The position numbers and the translations under genes are program-made. From the NCBI RefSeq assembly GCF_023805255.1, contig NZ_JAMSCK010000002.1:558001-622000 (forward strand): 64,000 nucleotides of DNA. The letters are read 5' to 3'. Below the pieces are notes generated by a model. The model was not told the DNA's origin. It saw nothing but the letters and a program-made list of their open reading frames with translations, and did not search any database. Every line of letters starts with the position of its first letter. Within the stretch, counting starts at the first letter, position 1. Positions 30,656-39,240 of this stretch are shown here, in pieces. This DNA is from Gramella jeungdoensis (GTDB lineage: Bacteria; Bacteroidota; Bacteroidia; Flavobacteriales; Flavobacteriaceae).

Positions 30656-31219
30656 CTATACTTCGATATCTCCCCAGTTTTCACCCGATTTGATGCGATA
30701 CAATTGCATCTCGGAAACGCCGAATTGTTTGGCGAGTACTCTTATACGGGTCTTTCTTTCGGGATCTAAAAGTTTTTTCTTTAGGATAACTGCCTGAGCA
30801 TAGGTCAACTTGGAATAAGAAGTGACTTTTCGAAGTTTTCTCTTCCTTTTGTTCTCCTTTACTTTAGGACTGTTGTACTGATGTTGGACCCATTCGTCTT
30901 TGGTGGCCCAAGCCAAATTAGATACGCGATTGTCGTTTTTCACGAAGTTCTTGTGAATTACGTACTGATCGCCTTCTTTCTTTTCTAAAAACATCTCTGC
31001 GATGACACGATGAATGTAATACGTTTTGTGTTTTCCATTCTTCAATTTAACCGCGAAGTTTAAATATCCACCTACTTTTCCGCCTTTCATTAGTTCGCCT
31101 TCCGGATTTTTCAGATAACTGATCATTCTTCCGAAATTTGAGACTTTGTAGACAAAGCGGTCTTCCCAGGAATCTTTGTGTAGGGTCTTCCAGATTTCCT
31201 GTCTGTAACTTTTAATCAT
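30656..31219 (-). CDS. NUMOD4/HNH-type protein with C-terminal helix-turn-helix
   Basis: 187 residues. An N-terminal NUMOD4-like part (IWKTLHKDSWEDRFVYKVSNFGR split as WKTLHKD, then YKVSNFGRM) precedes an HNH-like module (YIHRVIAEMFL, then VIHKNFVKNDNRVSNLAW). The C-terminal 50 residues look like a helix-turn-helix (RVLAKQFGVSEMQLYRIKSG). This layout is known from free-standing homing endonucleases. Here the HNH core keeps H and N residues (VIHKN, NRVSNL), so it may be active or domesticated as a DNA-binding protein. The start overlaps the end of map by 8 bp, unusual for a recently mobile gene. Confidence 0.75.
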   Translation of the reverse strand: MIKSYRQEIWKTLHKDSWEDRFVYKVSNFGRMISYLKNPEGELMKGGKVGGYLNFAVKLKNGKHKTYYIHRVIAEMFLEKKEGDQYVIHKNFVKNDNRVSNLAWATKDEWVQHQYNSPKVKENKRKRKLRKVTSYSKLTYAQAVILKKKLLDPERKTRIRVLAKQFGVSEMQLYRIKSGENWGDIEV

Positions 31220-32027
31220 AAACTTTTGCTCTAAATTCGTCTTCTTCTTTGGTATTAATTTTTAATGATTCATAAATGTATTTAAATGTAGATAGTAATT
31301 CGGGTTTACCGTCTACAAGAGCCACATTATGCTCAAAATGAGCACTTGGCTTGTTGTCGGCGGTTAGTATTGTCCATCCGTCAGGTAGTTGCTTTATCCG
31401 TTTTGTTCCCATATTGATCATGGGTTCTATGGCAACAACCATCCCTTCGATGAATTTTTTGCCTCTCCCACGTCTTCCGTAGTTAGGCATTTCAGGGTCT
31501 TCGTGCATGGTGCGACCAAGGCCGTGGCCTACAAGCTCTCTAACCACGCCATACCCGTGTTCTTCTGTGTACTTTTGTATGGCATAGCCTACGTCTCCAA
31601 CACGATTTCCCGCTTTGAACTCTCTCATTCCAATATAGAGAGATTCTTTAGTAACTTCCAGTAATTTCTTTACCTCAGGAGCTACCTCGCCTACTTCAAA
31701 AGTGTAGGCATGATCGCCGTAGAAACCATTCTTTATTGCACCACAGTCTATAGAGATAATATCTCCTTCCTTAAGTGGTGTTTTGTTCGGGATACCATGT
31801 ACTACCTGGGCATTCGGACTCATACAGAGTGAGTTGGGGAAATCGTAAAGTCCTAAAAAACCAGGTTCGGCTCCGTGGTCACGAATAAATTCTTCGGCCA
31901 TTTTATCCAGTTCCAGAGTCGTCACTCCCGGTTTGATCTCAGGAGCTAATATTCCAAGTGTTTTGGAAACGATTAGCGCACTTTCGCGCATTAATTCTAT
32001 CTCTTCTCTGGATTTAGGTATAATCAT
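31212..32027 (-). CDS. map: Type I methionine aminopeptidase
   Basis: A 271-residue MetAP that removes the initiator Met from new proteins. The dimetal ligands are all seen: Asp94 (SIDCGA), Asp105 (YGDHAY), His168 (VGHGLGRTMHEDP), Glu201 (AIEPM) and Glu232 (EHNVALV); His78 in VVHGIPN is the conserved substrate-binding histidine. No N-terminal zinc-finger extension, so it is the short bacterial form. It lies 8 bp after the HAD gene on the same strand and overlaps the NUMOD4 gene downstream. In many bacteria map sits in a ribosomal operon; here it does not. Confidence 0.95.
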   Translation of the reverse strand: MIIPKSREEIELMRESALIVSKTLGILAPEIKPGVTTLELDKMAEEFIRDHGAEPGFLGLYDFPNSLCMSPNAQVVHGIPNKTPLKEGDIISIDCGAIKNGFYGDHAYTFEVGEVAPEVKKLLEVTKESLYIGMREFKAGNRVGDVGYAIQKYTEEHGYGVVRELVGHGLGRTMHEDPEMPNYGRRGRGKKFIEGMVVAIEPMINMGTKRIKQLPDGWTILTADNKPSAHFEHNVALVDGKPELLSTFKYIYESLKINTKEEDEFRAKVYD

Positions 32028-32035
32028 ATTCTTCT

Positions 32036-32440
32036 CTAAAATCTTCCAAATAAACCGGATCTTTTCTTTTTCTTTCCGTTCTTCTCCGGTTTGTTATTCG
32101 TTAAACTCTGGTATATTTCTCCCCAGCCTTTTAAGCCTCCAAGATTACGGTCATCGATAAAAATATCAGCCAGGATTTTTCGGCTTATTGTTTCATCATA
32201 TTCCTCCTCTGGATAGCTTTTGTTCACCGCGTAGAATTCAAGTCCATTCTTCTGGCAGAATTCAACGGCTTCTTCCAGCCGATCACCATTCCGATAGGTC
32301 CATAAGATAAGGCGATGCCCTTCATCCTGCAATTTTTTTAAGGATTCAAAAGCAAAAAGTATAGGCTTTCCAATTTCGGGGAATCTGTTCTCTACTATAG
32401 TCCCGTCAAAATCAACTGCTATCGTAAGAGAATTGGGCAT
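32036..32440 (-). CDS. Small HAD-superfamily hydrolase
   Basis: 134 residues with the four HAD marks: DFDGTI (nucleophile Asp10), LWTYR, a conserved lysine region near VNKSYP, and IFIDDRN. There is no cap domain of size, as in the BT0820-like small HAD phosphatases of Bacteroidota. The C-terminus is basic (KPEKNGKKKKRSGLFGRF). Substrate unknown. It precedes map by 8 bp and is likely co-transcribed with it. Confidence 0.8.
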   Translation of the reverse strand: MPNSLTIAVDFDGTIVENRFPEIGKPILFAFESLKKLQDEGHRLILWTYRNGDRLEEAVEFCQKNGLEFYAVNKSYPEEEYDETISRKILADIFIDDRNLGGLKGWGEIYQSLTNNKPEKNGKKKKRSGLFGRF

Positions 32441-32492
32441 AATGCGAAATTAGTTAATATTTTCTAATTTAAGTCTTTAGCTTTGATATAAC

Positions 32493-33047
32493 TTAGTCTG
32501 CGTAGGAATTTTTGTACTTTTTCCCGCTAACGATCCTTGCGATATCATCTTCTATACTTTCTTCCTGCGGATATTCCACAAACCGGTTCACTTCCTTTCC
32601 ATCTTTATAGAAAATGATAGTTGGTACATGATGCACATCGAGCTCTTTCTCAATGTTAGAAGGAGTGGCTTTATTGTGATCTACGGCCACCATTTCGAGC
32701 TTATCGTAATTATAATTGGCCTTATCAAGTAGTTTCAGGAATTTTGGAACCTCTCTTCTGCTATCGCCACACCAGGTTCCCATAAGTAATTTTATATCAT
32801 AATCACTTATATTCTCCTTAATACTGTTCATTGAATCATCATTTGGCGAAAATCTTTCATATTCTGGTTCAAACCAGGTGACAAAAGGTTTTTTCTTCAG
32901 GTCTTCCTTCTTGAATTCTCCAAGAAGCATATCCTTCTGGATTTCGCTCACTTCAATTTCCTCAGCTTCATATTCACTGGTATTTTTATTTATGGTATTT
33001 CCACAGCTTAGGGTTATGACCGCAAGCAGGATTAGAATCTTTTTCAT
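32493..33047 (-). CDS. Thioredoxin-fold lipoprotein with a single active-site cysteine
   Basis: 184 residues with a lipoprotein signal (MKKILILLAVITLSC, lipobox cysteine at 15). The thioredoxin fold is seen in LLMGTWCGDSRREVPKFLKL, VAVDHNK and the cis-proline segment HHVPTIIFYKDGKEVNRFVEYP. The redox motif reads WCGDS, so the second cysteine of CxxC is absent and a normal disulfide reductase cycle is not possible without a partner. Monothiol or non-redox roles are options. It lies 5 bp after gpmI on the same strand. Confidence 0.8.
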   Translation of the reverse strand: MKKILILLAVITLSCGNTINKNTSEYEAEEIEVSEIQKDMLLGEFKKEDLKKKPFVTWFEPEYERFSPNDDSMNSIKENISDYDIKLLMGTWCGDSRREVPKFLKLLDKANYNYDKLEMVAVDHNKATPSNIEKELDVHHVPTIIFYKDGKEVNRFVEYPQEESIEDDIARIVSGKKYKNSYAD

Positions 33048-33052
33048 AAATC

Positions 33053-34570
33053 TTAAATTAGAGGATCTTCGGTCATTAAATCTGGTTTCTCAATGCCCAT
33101 TAACTTAAGAACGGTTGGGGCAATATTTCCTAGCTTGCCATCCTTAATGCTTTTCACATCCTTGTCCATAAGAATTAACGGTACCGGGTTGGTTGTATGT
33201 GCGGTATTAGGACTTCCGTCCGGATTTTTCATTACTTCACTGTTCCCGTGGTCTGCAATAATTATAACTGAATATCCTTTTTCAAAAGCGGTTTCGGCAA
33301 CTTCTTTTGCACAGGTATCCACAGTTTCACAGGCCTTCACAGCTGCATCAAAATCGCCAGTATGACCCACCATGTCTGGGTTGGCAAAATTAAGGCAGAT
33401 AAAATCAGCCGATTCTTTTTCTATTTCAGGAACAATCTTATCCTTGATTTCAGCAGCACTCATTTCTGGCTGAAGATCATACGTAGCCACCTTTGGCGAA
33501 TTGCACATGATCCTTTTTTCTCCTTTGAATTGTTCTTCCCGCCCGCCGGAAAAGAAGAAAGTCACATGAGGATATTTTTCTGTTTCAGCGATCCTTATCT
33601 GTTTCTTTCCTTCATATTCAAGCACTTCTCCAAGAGTAGCCTTAATATTGGACTTTTTGAAGATGATATTAATATTTTTAAAAGTGTCATCATACTTTGT
33701 CATGGTAACATAGTATAATGCCAGCTTCTTCATATTGTATTCTGGAAAATCATCCTGAGATAGTGCCTGGGTAAGCTGTCTACCTCTGTCTGTCCTGAAA
33801 TTGAAATAGATCACCACATCCTTTTCACTCAATTTGGCCACAGGTTCTCCATTATCATCGGTAAGTACTATTGGTTTTATGAACTCATCGCTTACATTAT
33901 CGTCATAACTCTCCTGGATTGCTGCAAGCGGATCGGTGGTTTTCTTTCCTTCACCGTGAACAATCAGGTCGTATGCCTGTTTCACACGTTCCCAGCGTTT
34001 GTCACGGTCCATCGAGTAATATCGGCCTATTATTGACGCTAATTTCGAATTTGTTTTTTCAAGATGTGGAAGAAGGTCTTCGATAAAGCCTTTACCCGAA
34101 TGTGGATCCACATCCCGTCCATCTGTAAAGGCATGCACATATTTGTTCTTTACACCCAGTTCTTCGGCAGCAGATAAAAGGCCTTTTAGATGATTTATAT
34201 GAGAATGTACACCTCCATCGCTAACGAGTCCCATGAAGTGCACAGGTTTATTATTCTTGACCGCATAATTAAAGGCTTCTTCCAGAACGGGTTCATCCTT
34301 CAAAGTATCTTTCTCTACGGCCATGTTTATTTTTACCAGATCCTGGTAAACCACACGTCCCGCTCCCAGATTCATATGTCCAACTTCACTGTTTCCCATC
34401 TGGCCTTCAGGGAGGCCTACGTTCATTCCATCTGTTCTAAGTGTGGCATGTGGAAATTTCTCCGGAAGAGAATCCATAAAAGGAGTGTTAGCCTTTGCAA
34501 TGGCCGAAACTTCTTCATTTTGAGTAATTCCCCAGCCATCCAGTATCATTAAAAGGACTTTCTTTTTCAT
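33053..34570 (-). CDS. gpmI: 2,3-bisphosphoglycerate-independent phosphoglycerate mutase
   Basis: 505 residues from the start at 34570 (MKKKVLLMILDGWG), the usual length; an in-frame start at 34609 would add 13 residues not found in the family. It interconverts 3- and 2-phosphoglycerate with two manganese ions. Metal and catalytic residues seen are Asp11 (LDGWG), Ser61 in GNSEVGHMN, HAFTDGRDVDP, NFRTDRGRQL, NFANPDMVGHTGD and ADHGNSE. It heads a unit with the thioredoxin-like gene. Confidence 0.95.
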   Translation of the reverse strand: MKKKVLLMILDGWGITQNEEVSAIAKANTPFMDSLPEKFPHATLRTDGMNVGLPEGQMGNSEVGHMNLGAGRVVYQDLVKINMAVEKDTLKDEPVLEEAFNYAVKNNKPVHFMGLVSDGGVHSHINHLKGLLSAAEELGVKNKYVHAFTDGRDVDPHSGKGFIEDLLPHLEKTNSKLASIIGRYYSMDRDKRWERVKQAYDLIVHGEGKKTTDPLAAIQESYDDNVSDEFIKPIVLTDDNGEPVAKLSEKDVVIYFNFRTDRGRQLTQALSQDDFPEYNMKKLALYYVTMTKYDDTFKNINIIFKKSNIKATLGEVLEYEGKKQIRIAETEKYPHVTFFFSGGREEQFKGEKRIMCNSPKVATYDLQPEMSAAEIKDKIVPEIEKESADFICLNFANPDMVGHTGDFDAAVKACETVDTCAKEVAETAFEKGYSVIIIADHGNSEVMKNPDGSPNTAHTTNPVPLILMDKDVKSIKDGKLGNIAPTVLKLMGIEKPDLMTEDPLI

Positions 34571-34653
34571 TATAGCTAAAACAATTTTGGGCGTTAAAGA
34601 TAAAAACATTTCGCCGCAATGCCAGAATCCGTTTCTATAATCTTTTATTAAAA

Positions 34654-35424
34654 CTAGCGATAATGCTCTATGGCTTCCCGAATTTTTTCAATTCTGTTCT
34701 CTGGATCGGGATGGGTGCTTTGAAATTCGGGAACCCTGTTAGGTCCAGCGGCCTCTTTCAGGATCTCCATAACCCTGATCAGAGCTTCGGGTTCAAAGCC
34801 TGAGTCCAGCATAATCTTTACTCCAAGATTGTCACTTTCAAGCTCATCACCACGCCCGTATTTCATGTTGACCAAATTGGCGAAGACTGCTGCAGCCTGG
34901 GTGGCCTCATGGCTATCAGAGCCTATCGCAACCCCGGTAAGTACGGTATTGGTGAAACCCTGTTGGGCCATTCTTTCAGCCGAATGCCGACCTATTACCT
35001 GACCTATCTCATGAGCCAGCACACCAGCCAGCTGATCTTCATTCTGTAATCTTGAATAAAGGGCATAGGTTATAAAAACAGGTCCTCCGGGCAGGGCAAA
35101 TGCATTAATTGTTTTAGGATCTGAAAGTACATAGAATTTAAATTCATAAGGAGCGCTGGAAGCTATGCTGTTCTGCACCAGCTTTTGCCCTACCTCCCTA
35201 ACAGTTTGCTGAGCCTCATTATCTGGATGCAAGCCTCCGTATTCATCTAACATAATAGGGGTGCTTTGTGCACCCAGAGCGATCTCTTCTTCCGCCGTTA
35301 TATCCACATACTGGGTTTCGCCGGTATAAGGATTTTCTTCTGCCGAAGAACAGAATTTGATGATCCCGAAGATCACTATGGCGGCTCCAATTCCTAGTCT
35401 TAACAAATTTTTTCCAATTCTCAT
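34654..35424 (-). CDS. M48-family peptidase homologue with altered zinc motif (HEIGQ)
   Basis: 256 residues: an N-terminal membrane anchor with a possible lipobox-like FCSS (Cys25), then an M48 domain. FALPGGPVFITYALY, LAGVLAHEIG and MKYGRGDELESDNLGVKIM match the BepA/LoiP-type group. The zinc motif reads His138-Glu139-Ile-Gly-Gln142, so the second histidine of HExxH is glutamine. The codon is CAG on the coding strand (34999-35001), read directly. The third-ligand region E194xxxD198 is intact. The protein may be inactive, weakly active, or use Gln as a ligand. It is divergent from the L,D-transpeptidase gene at 35654. Confidence 0.85.
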   Translation of the reverse strand: MRIGKNLLRLGIGAAIVIFGIIKFCSSAEENPYTGETQYVDITAEEEIALGAQSTPIMLDEYGGLHPDNEAQQTVREVGQKLVQNSIASSAPYEFKFYVLSDPKTINAFALPGGPVFITYALYSRLQNEDQLAGVLAHEIGQVIGRHSAERMAQQGFTNTVLTGVAIGSDSHEATQAAAVFANLVNMKYGRGDELESDNLGVKIMLDSGFEPEALIRVMEILKEAAGPNRVPEFQSTHPDPENRIEKIREAIEHYR

Positions 35425-35653
35425 ATAGGGTATACTTTAAAACTTTAACATTTATATTTTCCGAAAAGTAAAATAATAGGTGGTTTGATGCGTTGATGGA
35501 ATACACCTGATTTTTGCCTTAGGTAGCTTATAAAGAGCCTATTAAAAGTTCAAATTGTTAAAATTCATGATTTTTTCAAATTAATCCCGAATTTTTGTAT
35601 GTTGGCAGGACTTTTGGTTTTTATTAACAAAAAATTAGATAAAGCTGAATTAT

Positions 35654-36391
35654 ATGAAGTACCGAATCCTTACTGTTGTTGGAGTGTTAATTTTCTCATT
35701 CGCCTTCAGCAGTACCGATGAAATCAATTATTCTAACAATTCCGAAATCACTACGGAACTCTCTGTTGAAACCAAAACTGAAAAGACCTTTAAGGAAAAA
35801 GTCGCCGATCTGTATCAGACTTTTTCATTAAATAATTCCGCTATGCCGAAGCTTCCTGTATTTGAAAAGGCAATGAACGGATATTTAAAACTGGAAAAAG
35901 AAGGTAGAGTTTCTAATCCATTACTTACTATTATTGACTTCGATCTTTCTTCAAAGCAAAAAAGAATGTGGATCCTTAATATGGATACACAGCAGGTAGT
36001 GTTCAATACTTTTGTAGCACATGGAAAGAATACAGGTGTTGAATTCGCTAAAAATTTCTCTAATAAAGTGAATTCACATCAAAGCTCTCTTGGGTTCTAT
36101 GTAACCGGAGAAACTTATTATGGTAAGAACGGACTTTCTCTGTTTATCGATGGAATGGAAAAAGGATTTAATTCTAATGCACGTAAGCGTTATGTTGTGA
36201 TCCATGGAGCCAATTATGCAGAGCCTGAGTTCATTCAAAGAGTTGGGAGGCTTGGAAGGAGTTATGGTTGCCCTGCCGTTCCAAATAAAGTGGCGAAGAA
36301 ACTCATAAATACCATCAAGGGAAAATCTGTGGTTTATATCCACAAGAATAACGAGAATTATCAGAAAACATCTGAATACCTGAATAGTTAA
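35654..36391 (+). CDS. Murein L,D-transpeptidase catalytic domain family protein (YkuD_2-like)
   Basis: 245 residues with an N-terminal signal (MKYRILTVVGVLIFSFAFSS). The catalytic region of the YkuD_2 type is seen as WILNMDTQQVVFNTFVAHGK, GKNGLSLFIDGME, YVVIHGANYA and GRSYGCPAVPN, with the nucleophile cysteine and the upstream histidine both present. It is expected to work in the periplasm on peptidoglycan or to anchor proteins to it. Its stop abuts that of a second, larger L,D-transpeptidase on the other strand. Confidence 0.88.
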   Translation: MKYRILTVVGVLIFSFAFSSTDEINYSNNSEITTELSVETKTEKTFKEKVADLYQTFSLNNSAMPKLPVFEKAMNGYLKLEKEGRVSNPLLTIIDFDLSSKQKRMWILNMDTQQVVFNTFVAHGKNTGVEFAKNFSNKVNSHQSSLGFYVTGETYYGKNGLSLFIDGMEKGFNSNARKRYVVIHGANYAEPEFIQRVGRLGRSYGCPAVPNKVAKKLINTIKGKSVVYIHKNNENYQKTSEYLNS

Positions 36392-38035
36392 TTAACCTGC
36401 TGGTTTTAACTGTTCCCACAACTTGTTGTCAAGATTATAGATATCATCGATAAATTTGGTGGTATCTTTTTCATTTATAACGGTCCAGTAAAAATGATGG
36501 ACCTTTACCACCTGGGTTACGGGAATCTCTGTGATCTTTCCTGATTTGATGATCTCTTCTATCTTTTCATCATCATATTTTTCCTGGTCGCTTAAAAGAT
36601 ATTTTGCAAGGTCAAGAGCATCCTGCACTCTAACACAGCCTGAGCTTTGGGCTCTCGCATTTTTCTGAAAAAGATCTTTTGAAGGGGTGTCGTGCAGATA
36701 GATCATATACTCGTTAGGATAGATGATCTTTACCACCCCGAGTGGATTGGATGCACCGGGTTGCTGACGGTAGGTGTAGGAAAGAGGTTTTGATGATGAC
36801 CAGTCTACAGTAGAAGGATCCACTAAATTTCCATCAGAATCAAAAACTCTGAGGCCTTTTTTTCTAAGGTAGTTTGCATCTCTTCTCATTCCGGGGATCA
36901 CATCGTTCTTTTTAATAGTAGGAGGGATGGTCCAGGTGGGATTGTAAACTATGTAACCCACCTCATCTGAGAAGACCGGGGTTTTTCTTACCTGGGTGCC
37001 CACCATGGTCCTGTGCGACCTAATTGTATCTCCATTTTTAACCACACTTAATTTATAGTGCGGGATATTTATGATAATATAATGCTCTCCCAGATCTCTT
37101 GGGTACCATCGCCATCTTTCAAGATTTACAAGTATTTGGTGGTATCTATCCCTACGTGTAAGATTGAGATTTTTAATGGTAGTGCTGCCAAGTAGCGCAT
37201 CGACCTGTAAACCGTGATCCTGCTGAAAGGCTTTTACGGCATCCTGTAATTTTAGATTGTAATTGGTGTTTGTGGAGTCTACATTCTCCTTAAAATATCC
37301 AAGCTCGGCAAGGCGTTTGGCTACCAGCTCAATCCTTGCATCTGATTCTCCCGGTCTGATAAGCTTTCCATCGGGTATTTTGGTGATAGAATCTTCTTCG
37401 ATACCCGCTCTTTTGAATTTTTTCAATGCTTTTTTGAGATCGTGATACACTATATGCTTAGGCCTTACCGAATCGAGGGCCTTCTGGATATCTCCTTCAG
37501 AAATAGCCTTTTTTAATAGTTCTTTGGAATCTATTTCATTTAAAGGTGTTCCCCAAATTTCATATAGGTCTTTCGGGTTAAGTTTTCCTGTTGCCAGGTC
37601 TTCTGAAAGTTTAAGGAAAGCATCTGTGAGTAGGATTTCCAGGAAGGTATTTTCCTTTTTTGAATTAGTGTCCAGCGAGCTAAGCAATTCCTGAAGGATA
37701 TCCCCATGATAATCTTCGAAAAAAAGACCTTCGTTTTCTATATTTTCTATATTTCTGTACAGATCTTCCCTTAATTCCCTTTGATTCCAAACAGGACTAT
37801 AATCGTTTTCCTTATAGAATGATGCTACTGCAGAGAGATTATATAATTCCGGTTCAGCTTTGTCTTCATCAAAAAAATCCTCAATTCTGCCAGGTTTGGT
37901 AATAGAGGTGATTTCTTCTACTTCATTTCTTTCCTCAATGCCTGGAGCTTTCTTTTCATTTTTACATCCAGATAGCAGGATTAAATAAAAAAGACAGGAT
38001 ATTAAAACCGGGGCTCGCATATAATATTTTTTCAA
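36392..38035 (-). CDS. L,D-transpeptidase with peptidoglycan-binding domain (YcbB/LdtD-like)
   Basis: 547 residues; MRAPVLISCLFYLILLSGC gives a lipoprotein signal, and that Met (38020) may be the true start. The order is an N-terminal scaffold domain (about 60-240), a peptidoglycan-binding domain (about 235-290, AVKAFQQDHGLQVDALLG) and the YkuD domain (about 300-480). The latter carries MVGTQVRKTPVFS, YNPTWTIPP, IYLHDTPSKDLF and the nucleophile motif SSGCVRVQDA. It forms 3-3 crosslinks in peptidoglycan in homologues. It lies 9 bp after the GNAT gene, so it may be in the clpP unit. Confidence 0.9.
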   Translation of the reverse strand: MKKYYMRAPVLISCLFYLILLSGCKNEKKAPGIEERNEVEEITSITKPGRIEDFFDEDKAEPELYNLSAVASFYKENDYSPVWNQRELREDLYRNIENIENEGLFFEDYHGDILQELLSSLDTNSKKENTFLEILLTDAFLKLSEDLATGKLNPKDLYEIWGTPLNEIDSKELLKKAISEGDIQKALDSVRPKHIVYHDLKKALKKFKRAGIEEDSITKIPDGKLIRPGESDARIELVAKRLAELGYFKENVDSTNTNYNLKLQDAVKAFQQDHGLQVDALLGSTTIKNLNLTRRDRYHQILVNLERWRWYPRDLGEHYIIINIPHYKLSVVKNGDTIRSHRTMVGTQVRKTPVFSDEVGYIVYNPTWTIPPTIKKNDVIPGMRRDANYLRKKGLRVFDSDGNLVDPSTVDWSSSKPLSYTYRQQPGASNPLGVVKIIYPNEYMIYLHDTPSKDLFQKNARAQSSGCVRVQDALDLAKYLLSDQEKYDDEKIEEIIKSGKITEIPVTQVVKVHHFYWTVINEKDTTKFIDDIYNLDNKLWEQLKPAG

Positions 38036-38044
38036 AAAAATATG

Positions 38045-38326
38045 CTATGAGGCCCTTACGTCCTGGTAATCATTCTCATCAAACTTGATCTCGGCAAATG
38101 GACAGAGCGGATCTATTTTTAAACTGTGTTCCCTTGCAAACTCCACGCTTCTTTCCACCAGCCTGGAGCCAATACCCTGGTTTTCCAGCTCCCTTTTAAC
38201 TTCGGTGTGGTCTATAGTGAGAACATTATCTGAGTTCTTATAGTAAGTAAGTTCGGCGATAAGGCCTTTGTCATTTTCAATATAGAACATCCCTCGCCGG
38301 TTGTTTTCTTTATGTTTAATTTCCAT
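38045..38326 (-). CDS. Short GNAT-family N-acetyltransferase (YidJ-like)
   Basis: 93 residues, matching the compact GNAT type of PF14542. The acetyl-CoA loop is ELENQGIGSRLVERSVEFAR and the end reads LKIDPLCPFAEIKF with the conserved C-P-F. Its substrate is unknown. It sits 2 bp after clpP and 9 bp before the L,D-transpeptidase gene, consistent with one transcript. Confidence 0.85.
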   Translation of the reverse strand: MEIKHKENNRRGMFYIENDKGLIAELTYYKNSDNVLTIDHTEVKRELENQGIGSRLVERSVEFAREHSLKIDPLCPFAEIKFDENDYQDVRAS

Positions 38327-38328
38327 TT

Positions 38329-38889
38329 CTATTTCTTAAAAATCCCATCAACAATTCCATAATCCATAGATTCTTCAGCATCCATCCAGTAATCCCGGTT
38401 AAAATCCTTAAGCACTTTTTCTACGCTTTGTCCGCAGTTTTCAGACAGTATCTTTGCGCTAAGGTGTTTGGTCTTCAGGATTTCGTTTGCTGCGATCTCG
38501 ATGTTAGAAGCCTGACCTCGGGCCCCTCCGCTTGGCTGATGTATCATCACTTTTGCATGAGGCTGAATGAACCTTCTTCCTTTCTTTCCCGCGGAAAGGA
38601 GTATGGAACCCATAGATGCAGCAAGTCCTGTACATATCGTGGAGACCGGTGAATCAAGGCTCATGATGGTATCATAGATAGCAAAACCATCTGTCACAAA
38701 ACCTCCCGGGCTGTTTATAAAAAGCTGAATTTCGTCATTTCCATCCAGGTCTAGATATTCGAGGCGGTCTATCACGTATTTTGCCGTTTTATCATTAACC
38801 TCTCCCCACATATAAATCTTTCTTTTCTCTAATAATTTATTGTCGATTAAATCCTGAATCTTTCCGGTTTTATTTTTCATGAAATCCAT
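38329..38889 (-). CDS. clpP: ATP-dependent Clp protease proteolytic subunit (ClpP)
   Basis: 186 residues. The catalytic triad is visible as Ser92 (AASMGSILLSAG), His117 (VMIHQPSGG) and Asp166 (NRDYWMDA), and the oxyanion glycines are in NSPGGFVTDG. It is slightly short at the N-terminus compared with E. coli ClpP and has no tig or clpX next to it, so it may be a second ClpP paralogue of the genome rather than the main one. An alternative start at 38880 would remove three residues. Confidence 0.92.
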   Translation of the reverse strand: MDFMKNKTGKIQDLIDNKLLEKRKIYMWGEVNDKTAKYVIDRLEYLDLDGNDEIQLFINSPGGFVTDGFAIYDTIMSLDSPVSTICTGLAASMGSILLSAGKKGRRFIQPHAKVMIHQPSGGARGQASNIEIAANEILKTKHLSAKILSENCGQSVEKVLKDFNRDYWMDAEESMDYGIVDGIFKK

Positions 38890-39063
38890 TTATATGTTTT
38901 TAATTTTCGAAGTCGTAGCTAAAAATAGGACTATTTTGTTAGAAAATAGAAAGGAATAACCGCCATTTAACAAGATTTTAAATGAAGAAAATATTTATGA
39001 GATGACCCTGGTTTTGGAAACAATTTTTCATTGCCAGACATTTTGAAAAAAGCTGCAAAATTT

Positions 39064-39096
39064 TTTGGAATTTGAAAAAGTTTCAGATTATATTTG
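39064..39096 (+). promoter_or_regulatory. Promoter of tRNA-Gly
   Basis: A -33 tttg (39064-39067) is followed after 21 bp by a perfect -7 box tatatttg (39089-39096). Transcription would begin just before the mature tRNA 5' end at 39106. Confidence 0.65.
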
Positions 39097-39105
39097 CAGG
39101 CACAG

Positions 39106-39178
39106 GCGGGAGTAGCTCAGTTGGTAGAGCGTCAGCCTTCCAAGCTGAATGTCGCCGGTTCGAACCCGGTCTCCCGCT
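39106..39178 (+). tRNA. tRNA-Gly (anticodon TCC)
   Basis: A 73-nt cloverleaf: acceptor stem gcgggag/ctcccgc, D arm agctcagttggtagagc, anticodon stem-loop cagccttccaagctg with TCC, T arm gccggttcgaacccggt, discriminator T. CCA is not encoded. A hairpin terminator follows after two bases. Confidence 0.95.
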
Positions 39179-39180
39179 CT

Positions 39181-39212
39181 AAAGACTTCATTGCGAAATG
39201 AGGTCTTTTTTT
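39181..39212 (+). terminator. Terminator after tRNA-Gly
   Basis: A 12-bp stem (39181-39192 with 39197-39208, one G-U pair) with loop gcga runs into a T tract to 39212. Confidence 0.85.
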
Positions 39213-39240
39213 ATGCCTGAATATCAATGAAAATTGGGGT

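Noticed and set aside
29887-30684. Longer methyltransferase start at 30684
   Set aside because: It would overlap the upstream NUMOD4 gene by 29 bp, whereas the start at 30654 leaves a one-base gap and gives a normal N-terminus.
38329-38889. Calling the ClpP-like gene a phage or plasmid protease
   Set aside because: The context is housekeeping on both sides, and the full triad and typical ClpP motifs are present.
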